Source: Massilia sp. Root418
GTDB taxonomy: Bacteria > Pseudomonadota > Gammaproteobacteria > Burkholderiales > Burkholderiaceae_D
Assembly: GCF_001425265.1 (NCBI RefSeq)
Contig: NZ_LMEC01000001.1
Location: 392,036 to 456,035 of the forward strand
Direction: 5' to 3'
Length of the DNA: 64,000 bases
Below, one piece after another: positions 57,110 to 64,000 of the stretch. The translations under genes and the position numbers were made by a program. The stretch's first letter is position 1, and every line of letters begins with the position of its first letter. The notes under the pieces are model-generated. The model had not been told where the DNA came from and did not search any database. It saw nothing but the letters and a program-made list of their open reading frames with translations.

Positions 57110-57840
57110 CCGGCCTTCCTGCTACGCTTGGCTGCGGGAGCCTGCTGGCCCTGCAGCATACTGCGCAGTTCCGCCACCAGGCCCGCCTGGCCTTCCGCCG
57201 CCGCGCGCGTCCGTGCCAGCGTCAGTTCCATGTCCCGCATCTGCGCCAGCCTGGCTTCCTGTTCGCGCGCCAGGCGCTGCGCGTCGTACGCGGCCACGCG
57301 CGCATGCGCCAGTTCCGCCGCCGCCTTGGCCGCTTCCTGATTGGCGCGCGCCAGTTCTTCCTGCTTCAGGGCCAGTGCCTGCTGCGCCTTGCGCAGTTCC
57401 GCCTGCACATGCTCGCGCCGTTCGGTCAGGTGATCCACCAGCTGCTCGGCCTTGTGGCGCGCCAGCGTCTCGCTTTGCAGTTGGGCCCGGGTCTTCGCAT
57501 GCGCGGCGGCTTCTGCGCGCGCCTGCACCAGCTCACTTTCCAGGCGAGCGCGGCTCTCCTCGTATTCCAGCGCCTTGGCGGCGATGCGGTCTTCGGCCTC
57601 CCCGTGCAGCCGCGCAGCGAGCCGCGCAACCAGATCCTGCAAGGCATCGCTGACGGCATGCGGCCTTGGTGCGCCGCCCTGCTCTTCTTCCAGTTCCTTT
57701 AAATACTTGTGTATCGTGGACTTGGAGCCGGTATTGCCCAGCGCGATGCGGACAGCGTCAACGGAGGGATATTGCGACTGTGCGACCAGGCTGTCGCGCG
57801 CCCGCTTGACGTCGGCTTTGTCGAGTCCCGTTCTGGCCAC
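57106..57840 (-). CDS. KfrA-like DNA-binding coiled-coil protein, 244 aa
   Basis: N-terminal KfrA_N helix-turn-helix (YPSVDAVRIALGNTGSKSTIHKYLKELEE), then an almost continuous coiled coil (about 70-230) and a basic tail. Plasmid KfrA proteins bind their own promoters and form filaments. Start GTG 57840 has AGGAGAGG upstream. A 14-bp palindrome lies 24 bases upstream. Confidence 0.82.
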   Translation of the reverse strand: MARTGLDKADVKRARDSLVAQSQYPSVDAVRIALGNTGSKSTIHKYLKELEEEQGGAPRPHAVSDALQDLVARLAARLHGEAEDRIAAKALEYEESRARLESELVQARAEAAAHAKTRAQLQSETLARHKAEQLVDHLTERREHVQAELRKAQQALALKQEELARANQEAAKAAAELAHARVAAYDAQRLAREQEARLAQMRDMELTLARTRAAAEGQAGLVAELRSMLQGQQAPAAKRSRKAG

Positions 57841-57863
57841 GCACCTCTCCTGTAATGTATTAT

Positions 57864-57877
57864 GTAATACGTATTAC
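57864..57877. promoter_or_regulatory. Perfect palindrome at the kfrA-like promoter
   Basis: GTAATACGTATTAC, within a longer, near-symmetric run 57858-57882 with further GTAAT copies (57852, 57878). Probable autoregulatory operator for the KfrA-like protein, by analogy with plasmid KfrA. Confidence 0.6.
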
Positions 57878-57913
57878 GTAATGGGGCGATATTACACCAG
57901 CGGGGATGGGGAA

Positions 57914-58438
57914 TCAAGCACGGCGCGTGTACCTGCGCAGCTGTTCACCCTCCAGGCAGTACAGCGCCTCCGCCGGCCCGAAGAAAATGTCGCGTTCCTC
58001 CCGGGTACAGGTCGGCAGGTAAATGCTCAGCACGCGCGGGTCGTAAAAGCGGAAGTTCAGCTTGCGGCCCTGCTCGTCCTGCACCCACAGCAGCTTCTTG
58101 AAGTGCAGCCGCAACTGGCGTGTGGTGATGTGGGACGGCGCGGACACCAGGATGCCCCAATGCCCCTCGCCGCAGCGGCGCAACATGTCGCGCGATTGCG
58201 CGGATGCCGCAGCCAGGTGTACGAGATAAGGCGCCGCTGCGCGCAGGCGCGGCGTGAGCGGTTCCGCGAACAGGCAGTCGTAGTCGAGTTTGCCGAACCG
58301 TATCATGGGCGCGATGGCCGGGTCGCGCGCGCCATCGGCCAGCATGTGCACCTGCGGCGCGCTGAGACTGTCGCCCTGCGGCCACAGCTGCGCAATTGCC
58401 GCGTCGAGACCGGGCGCTGGATCCGCAGCGCCGTTCAT
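57914..58438 (-). CDS. DUF4123-domain protein (type VI adaptor-like), 174 aa
   Basis: FGKLDYDCLFAEPLTPRLRAAAPYLVHL, HWGILVSAPS, LRLHFKKLLWVQDEQGRKL and FRFYDPRVLSIYLPTC are the DUF4123 pattern. DUF4123 proteins load effectors onto VgrG tips. No VgrG, effector or T6SS core gene is present in the window. Start ATG 58438 overlaps the upstream gene (ATGA). Confidence 0.8.
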   Translation of the reverse strand: MNGAADPAPGLDAAIAQLWPQGDSLSAPQVHMLADGARDPAIAPMIRFGKLDYDCLFAEPLTPRLRAAAPYLVHLAAASAQSRDMLRRCGEGHWGILVSAPSHITTRQLRLHFKKLLWVQDEQGRKLNFRFYDPRVLSIYLPTCTREERDIFFGPAEALYCLEGEQLRRYTRRA

Positions 58439-59007
58439 GCCGCCGCCCTGGTGTCCGCCGCAGCAGCGTGTTCCTCCGCCTTCGCCGCTTTCGCCGCCTT
58501 GGCCTTTTCGCACACCTCGCAGAACGGCGTGCCGTCCCTGGCGGCTTCTTCCAATGCTGCCGCCTGCACGTCCTGCGCCAGGGCGGCTGTCATTTCCGGC
58601 TCGGGTGGGGGCGCCTCGGTTGCGGCAGCCTTGCGTGGCGGCGGCAATGGTGGCGGCGGCGATACGCCGGGCCGCTTCGGACGTTCCGGCGGCGCGGGCG
58701 GCGCATCGGGATCGCCGGTGCCGGGACTGACGGCGGGCCGCTGCTCGCCCAGCAGCAGGAACAGCCGTCCCAGCATCACCTGCGAGGCGGCCTCGCGCAG
58801 CACGTCTTCGTCGGAGCGCAGGTTGCGTGCGCCCTGGCGGGCCAGCATCTCGCGCAGTTCGGCGGCCGCGCCAATGCGGCTGGTGCGCGCCTTGATGTAG
58901 CGGTAGACCTCCTGCGCGCTGCCGTGCGCCACGCTGCCGTAAGCGCCGCGCGCGCGGAAGATGCTTAGTTCAAGCCGGTCCGGGTGGTCCGAGAGGCAGA
59001 CGTTCAT
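58435..59007 (-). CDS. Unknown protein upstream of DUF4123 gene, 190 aa
   Basis: A folded N-terminal part (SIFRARGAYGSV, AQEVYRYIKARTSRIGAAAELREML, NLRSDEDVLREAASQVMLGRLFLLL), a Pro-rich linker (about 95-140) and a C-terminal PFCEVCEKAKAAKAAKAEE. The CxxC plus AK-rich tail recalls short proteins next to type VI effector genes, but no family name can be given. Coupled to the DUF4123 gene. Confidence 0.65.
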   Translation of the reverse strand: MNVCLSDHPDRLELSIFRARGAYGSVAHGSAQEVYRYIKARTSRIGAAAELREMLARQGARNLRSDEDVLREAASQVMLGRLFLLLGEQRPAVSPGTGDPDAPPAPPERPKRPGVSPPPPLPPPRKAAATEAPPPEPEMTAALAQDVQAAALEEAARDGTPFCEVCEKAKAAKAAKAEEHAAAADTRAAA

Positions 59008-59090
59008 GGCAGTTATGCAAGGTGAAGAAGATGTCTATTCTTTCACCTTTCATGGCGGCCAATTCTCTCCAAATCTCTCCGGGCCGTGCC

Positions 59091-60857
59091 CTACTTTTTG
59101 TCCTGCTCCGGCTTGGGCTCGGTGGCCGGTGCCGGTGCCGGAGCGGCGGGCGGTGCTGCCGGGGTGCTGTCCTCGAATTGCGGGATCTGGAACTCCGGCT
59201 CGGCGCCCTGGCCGGTGTCTCCGGCCGGACGTTCGATGATGAGGTCACCCGATCCGGTGGTGCCGGGCGTGCCACGGTCCAGGAACATGGTCACAGTCTG
59301 CGGGAACACCGCCACCAGCAGCACCATCACCATCTGCAGGCCCACCCAGGGCAAGGCGCCCCAGTAAATGTCCGAGCTCTTCACTTCCTTGGGCGCCACG
59401 CCGCGCAGGTAGAACAGCGCAAAGCCGAACGGCGGGTGCATGAAGGAGGTCTGCATGTTCACGCACAGCATCACGCCGAACCACACCAGCGCCGCCGAGG
59501 CGGCCGCTTCCGGGCTGCCCATCATGGTCTCCAGCTCCGGCGCCAGGATCTTCTGCGCCACCGGCGCCAGCATGGGTACCACGATGAAGGCGATCTCGAA
59601 GAAGTCCAGGAAGAAGGCCAGGAAGAACACGAACAGGTTCACCACCAGCAGGAAGCCGATCCAGCCGCCGGGGATGCCGGTGAACAGATGCTCCACCCAC
59701 AGGCCGCCGTCCACGCCCTGGAACACCACCGAGAAGCAGGTGGAGCCGATCAGGATGAACACCACCATGGCGGTCAGGCGCATGGTGGACTGGTAGCTCA
59801 GCACGATCAGTTCGCGCAGCGGCTTGATGCGGCTGGCGCGCACGATCAGCCAGGCCACCGCCACGTACAGCACCGCCAGCGCGGCTTGCACGAAGGGTTT
59901 GGCGGGTTGCGCCAGGCCCGTCAGCTTTTCATAATAGAAGGCGCCGATCAGGCCGGCCACCACCATGGCGGCCATGCCCACGCGGAACACGATCTTGTCG
60001 CGGCCGGTGAATTCAGGGTGGCGGATCACCGCGAGGATCACCGCGCCCAGCGCGCCCATGGCGCCCGACTCGGTCGGCGTGGCGATGCCCAGCATCATGG
60101 TGCCCAACACCATGAAGATCAGCACCGCGGCCGGGATGATGCCGCGCAGGCACTGGCGCCACAGGGCCCAGCCTTCCAGCGTTTTCTCGTCGCGCGGGGC
60201 GGCCGGCAGCCAGTCCGGGCGCACGCGCGACAGCACGAAGGTGTACAGCGCGAACAGGCCGATCTGCACCAGCGACGGGCCCCATGCGCCGAGGTACATG
60301 CTGCCCACGTCGGCGCTGGCGGTCTGGGTTTTCAGCTGGTCTGCCAGCACCACCAGGACCAGCGATGGCGGCACCAGCTGCGTGATGGTGCCGGACGCGG
60401 CCAGTACGCCGGTGGCGTAGCGCATGTGGTAGCCGTAGCGCATCATCACCGGCAGCGAAATCATGGCCATGGCGATCACTTGCGCCGCCACCGTGCCGGT
60501 GATGGCGCCCAGGATGAAGCCGACGATGATGACCGAGTAGCCCAGGCCGCCGCGCATCTTGCCGAACAGCTGGCCCATGGAGTCCAGCATATCCTCTGCC
60601 AGGCGGCATTTTTCCAGCACCGCGCCCATGAAGGTGAAGAATGGTATCGCCAGCAGCAGGTCGTTGGCCAGCACGCTGCCGAAGATACGCTGCGGCACGG
60701 CCTGCATGAAGGACACGCCGAAAAAGCCCTGCCACATGGCGATCAGGCCGAAGAACAGGCCCACGGCCAGCAGCGAGAACGCCACCGGGAAGCCGACCAG
60801 CATAAACACAACCAGGCCGCCGAACATCAGCGGCGGCATTATTTCGAGCGGAATCAT
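59091..60857 (-). CDS. TRAP transporter large permease (DctM-type), 588 aa
   Basis: About 12-14 helices with GAITGTVAAQVIAMAMISLP, ASGTITQLVPPSLVLVVLAD and NMQTSFMHPPFGFALFYL. It is longer than standard DctM (about 430 aa), with extra helices in the middle as in the mannitol/chloroaromatic subgroup, and has a Pro/Ala-rich C-terminal tail (about 540-588). Start overlaps the small permease gene (ATGA). Ligand unknown; no DctP gene adjacent. Confidence 0.9.
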   Translation of the reverse strand: MIPLEIMPPLMFGGLVVFMLVGFPVAFSLLAVGLFFGLIAMWQGFFGVSFMQAVPQRIFGSVLANDLLLAIPFFTFMGAVLEKCRLAEDMLDSMGQLFGKMRGGLGYSVIIVGFILGAITGTVAAQVIAMAMISLPVMMRYGYHMRYATGVLAASGTITQLVPPSLVLVVLADQLKTQTASADVGSMYLGAWGPSLVQIGLFALYTFVLSRVRPDWLPAAPRDEKTLEGWALWRQCLRGIIPAAVLIFMVLGTMMLGIATPTESGAMGALGAVILAVIRHPEFTGRDKIVFRVGMAAMVVAGLIGAFYYEKLTGLAQPAKPFVQAALAVLYVAVAWLIVRASRIKPLRELIVLSYQSTMRLTAMVVFILIGSTCFSVVFQGVDGGLWVEHLFTGIPGGWIGFLLVVNLFVFFLAFFLDFFEIAFIVVPMLAPVAQKILAPELETMMGSPEAAASAALVWFGVMLCVNMQTSFMHPPFGFALFYLRGVAPKEVKSSDIYWGALPWVGLQMVMVLLVAVFPQTVTMFLDRGTPGTTGSGDLIIERPAGDTGQGAEPEFQIPQFEDSTPAAPPAAPAPAPATEPKPEQDKK

Positions 60858-61396
60858 TGCACCGGCCTTTCGTACTTGCTGTCCAGGTGTACCTTGCCAG
60901 CCAGTGCGGCAATGCGTTTAATCAGTTCGGCCACGCCTTGCAGCGACAGCAGCGCGAAGCCGATGGGGACGATGATCTTGATCGGGTAGCGCGGCAGGCC
61001 ACCGGAATTGCTGGACTGCTCCAGCACGTCCCACGAGGGCATGAACAGCGAATACCAGGACAGCCAGGCGAACAGCAGGCAAGCCGGAAGCAGGAAGAAG
61101 ATGATGCCGAACACGTCGATCCACAGCTGCTTGCGCTCGGAAACGTGGCCATAGATCAGGTCCACGCGCACGTGCTCGTTGCGCTGGAAGGTGTAGCTGG
61201 CGCCCAGCATGACGGCGGCGCCGAACAGATACCACTGCAGTTCCAGCAACCAGTTGTTGCTCCAGTCGAAACCGTAACGGATCATGGCATTGCTGGCGCT
61301 GATGACGCATGACGCCAGAATCATGAGGTTGGCCAATTGCCCGCAGCGGTAGCCGATCTTGTCGAGCCAGTGCGAGAGGCGGAGTAATCCTTGCAT
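60854..61396 (-). CDS. TRAP transporter small permease (DctQ-type), 180 aa
   Basis: Four membrane helices with NAMIRYGFDWSNNWLLELQWYLFGAAVMLGASY and GNEHVRVDLIYGHVS-type loop. Pairs with the large permease encoded just downstream. The periplasmic binding protein is not in the window. Confidence 0.88.
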   Translation of the reverse strand: MQGLLRLSHWLDKIGYRCGQLANLMILASCVISASNAMIRYGFDWSNNWLLELQWYLFGAAVMLGASYTFQRNEHVRVDLIYGHVSERKQLWIDVFGIIFFLLPACLLFAWLSWYSLFMPSWDVLEQSSNSGGLPRYPIKIIVPIGFALLSLQGVAELIKRIAALAGKVHLDSKYERPVQ

Positions 61397-61602
61397 GTAC
61401 TAATGTCTCCTGTGCCGTTTTGGTGCAGGGTTGCTGCCCCAGCCGGTCGTTGTGAATATAAAAGGATTGTTGCAAGGATAGTACATCAATATTCACCCCG
61501 TGGTAACCGTCCGGGGCCCGGCTTTGCCTGCGGAAAGGTGTGGCCGGAAGCGGGCCGGAGGGGCTACGCTGGGCCTCCATTCCTATCCGACGGGAGGCGC
61601 AG

Positions 61603-62364
<762 letters not shown>

Positions 62365-62391
62365 CGGCCAGCCGCCTCGCGCCGGGCCGCC

Positions 62392-64000
62392 CTACACGCC
62401 GCCGCCGACCAGGCGCGCCAGCGCGGGCGCCGGCATGGGCTTGCCGAACAGGTAGCCCTGGTAGGCCTGGCAGCCAAGCTGGCCGAGCAAGGCACACTGG
62501 GCGTCGGTTTCCACGCCCTCGGCGATCACGTCCAGCTTCAGGCTGCGCGCCATGGCGATGATGGTGAGCACGATGGCCTGGTCGTTGCTGTCGTTGACCA
62601 GGTCGCGCACGAAGGACTGGTCGATCTTCAGCTGGTCCAGCGGCAGGCGCTTCAGGTACTGCAGCGAAGAGTAGCCGGTGCCGAAGTCGTCCAGCGAGAA
62701 GCGCACGCCGAGGCCGCGCAGCCCCTGCATGCTGGCGATGGTGTCGTCCATATTGTCCAGCAGGACGCCTTCGGTGAGTTCCAGCTTGAGCAACGCCGGA
62801 TCGACGCCGTAGCGCTGCACCGCCGAGCTGACCTGCCCGCAAAAATCGCTCTGGTGGAACTGGCGCGCGCTGACGTTGACCGCCAGCGTGAGGCCGCGCA
62901 TGGCCGGGTCGCTGCGCCAGGCGCGCAGCTGGGCGCAGGCGCTCTCCAGCACCCACTGCCCCAGCTGCAATATCATGCCGGTCTCTTCCGCCAGCGGGAT
63001 GAAGCGGGCCGGCGAGACGGCGCTGCCGTCCGGCTGGCGCCACCGGATCAGCGCTTCGGCGCCGAGCGGGCGCTGCAGGCGATCCACCTGCAGCTGGTAA
63101 TGCAGTTCGAATTGCTGGGTGTCGATGGCGTGGCGCAGCTCGTTTTCCAGCCGCGCGCGGTCGCTGATGCTGTCCTGCATGCTCTGGTCGAAGAAGCGCA
63201 TGCGGTTGCGGCCGGCCTGCTTGGCCTGGTACATGGCGATGTCGGCCTGCATCAGCACTTCGTCGGCCTGCGAGTGCATGCCTGCGCAAAACAGCGTGAT
63301 GCCGATGCTGGGCGTGCTGTGGCACTGGCGCTCGCCCAGCACGTAGGGGCGGTTCAGCGCCGCCAGGATCTTGCCGGCCAGCGCCTCGCTCTGCGTGGCG
63401 GCTTCGCGCGGTTGCGCGCTCAGCCCCTCCACCAGCACCACGAATTCGTCGCCGCCCAGGCGCGCCACGGTGTCGCCCTGGCGCAGGCAGGCGTGCAGCC
63501 GGGTGGCCACTTTTTGCAGCAGCAGGTCGCCGGTGCTGTGGCCCAGGGTTTCGTTGAGGGTCTTGAAGTCGTCCAGGTCGATGATCATCAGCGCGCCGTG
63601 GTGGCCGCTGGTGAGCGCCGCCGGCAGGGCCTGGGCCAGCCGCTCCAGCAGCATGCGGCGGTTCGGCAGGTGCGTGAGCGGATCGTAGAAGGCCAGGTTC
63701 TTGATCTGGTCGCTGGCCGCCTTGCTCAGCGTGATGTCGTTCAGCGATGCCACGTAGTGCGTGACGGCGCCGCCGCTGTCGCGCACCGCCGCGATATTCA
63801 GCAGTTCCGGATACACCTCTCCGTTCTTGCGGCGGTTCCACACCTCGCCCTGCCAGCGGCCGTTGGCGCCGATGGCGGCCCACATGCCCTGGTAGAAGGC
63901 GGCGTCGTGCCGGCCCGAGCTGAGCATGCCCGGCGTGCGCCCCACCGCTTCGGCGCTGCTGTAGCCCGTGATGCGGGTGAAGGACGCGTTCACCTGCAGG
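62392..64000 (-). CDS. PAS-GGDEF-EAL cyclic-di-GMP protein (5' end outside window)
   Basis: The frame continues past the right edge. In order: PAS (VNASFTRITGYSSAEAV), PAC (GEVWNRRKNGEVYPE), GGDEF with intact RLGGDEFVV and an RxxD inhibitory site five residues upstream (RQGD-TVARL), and EAL with intact LGAEALIRW, NVSARQF and DDFGTGYSSL. Both cyclase and phosphodiesterase motifs look functional. Confidence 0.92.
   Translation of the reverse strand, partial: LQVNASFTRITGYSSAEAVGRTPGMLSSGRHDAAFYQGMWAAIGANGRWQGEVWNRRKNGEVYPELLNIAAVRDSGGAVTHYVASLNDITLSKAASDQIKNLAFYDPLTHLPNRRMLLERLAQALPAALTSGHHGALMIIDLDDFKTLNETLGHSTGDLLLQKVATRLHACLRQGDTVARLGGDEFVVLVEGLSAQPREAATQSEALAGKILAALNRPYVLGERQCHSTPSIGITLFCAGMHSQADEVLMQADIAMYQAKQAGRNRMRFFDQSMQDSISDRARLENELRHAIDTQQFELHYQLQVDRLQRPLGAEALIRWRQPDGSAVSPARFIPLAEETGMILQLGQWVLESACAQLRAWRSDPAMRGLTLAVNVSARQFHQSDFCGQVSSAVQRYGVDPALLKLELTEGVLLDNMDDTIASMQGLRGLGVRFSLDDFGTGYSSLQYLKRLPLDQLKIDQSFVRDLVNDSNDQAIVLTIIAMARSLKLDVIAEGVETDAQCALLGQLGCQAYQGYLFGKPMPAPALARLVGGGV

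Overview
The window reads as chromosomal DNA of a high-GC betaproteobacterium, most likely an Oxalobacteraceae member of the Massilia/Duganella type. Reasons: strong GC bias at third codon positions, two secreted proteins with VPEP...RRR (PEP-CTERM) tails, a large beta-propeller sensor kinase, secreted plant-polysaccharide enzymes, and dense operons with 4-base ATGA/GTGA start-stop overlaps. No rRNA, tRNA or CRISPR array was seen. Genes run off both ends: a PAS-PAS hybrid histidine kinase on the left and a PAS-GGDEF-EAL protein on the right.

Layout. 1-9.1 kb: hybrid kinase; aquaporin-like channel; a nitric-oxide operon (hemerythrin-like protein plus flavohemoglobin Hmp) behind a promoter carrying an NsrR-like palindrome; a PEP-CTERM protein with HAF repeats; an FdhF/YdeP-type molybdopterin oxidoreductase with its LysR neighbour. 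9.1-17.9 kb: a stand-alone tyrosinase-tail-like protein, an orphan tyrosine recombinase whose start codon lies inside a LexA-like box, a second PEP-CTERM protein, a propeller-type sensor kinase, a secreted gluzincin-type metallopeptidase and a GH27 alpha-galactosidase.

17.9-31.5 kb, all minus strand: a two-gene operon of unknown function (a 134-aa helical protein and a 737-aa coiled-coil protein with two copies of a CxxC...DHxPPTAL...CxxC module) downstream of a copper/silver island: cusR, cusS, CzcE-like, copC, copD, two small secreted proteins, cusC, cusB (fused to a CusF domain), cusA. CusA keeps all three methionines of the metal-binding triad at the E. coli positions 573, 623 and 672.

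32-48 kb: a plant cell-wall sugar region. A secreted pectinesterase and a GH74 xyloglucanase flank a sugar-catabolic locus. It encodes a mutarotase, two GntR-family regulators, FucP, an aldo/keto reductase, a COG3618 lactonase, a two-part UxaA-type dehydratase, an SDR, an FAH-type hydrolase, an LgoD-like Zn-dehydrogenase and a UxaB-like reductase. Together these could cover both the oxidative L-fucose route (to pyruvate and lactate) and an L-galactose/L-galactonate route through tagaturonate and altronate.

48-64 kb: a methyltransferase-sulfotransferase-arginase-fold operon convergent with an APS kinase; an ArsR regulator with an SRPBCC-GST fusion; a discoidin-di-haem lipoprotein behind a promoter-leader-terminator arrangement; a KfrA-like protein with a palindrome at its promoter; an orphan DUF4123 pair of type VI secretion type; TRAP transporter membrane subunits without a binding protein; a DUF1264 (oil-body-associated-like) secreted protein; and the truncated c-di-GMP protein. 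The least explained items are the 134/737-aa operon, the orphan DUF4123 pair, the orphan recombinase promoter and the sulfotransferase cluster.
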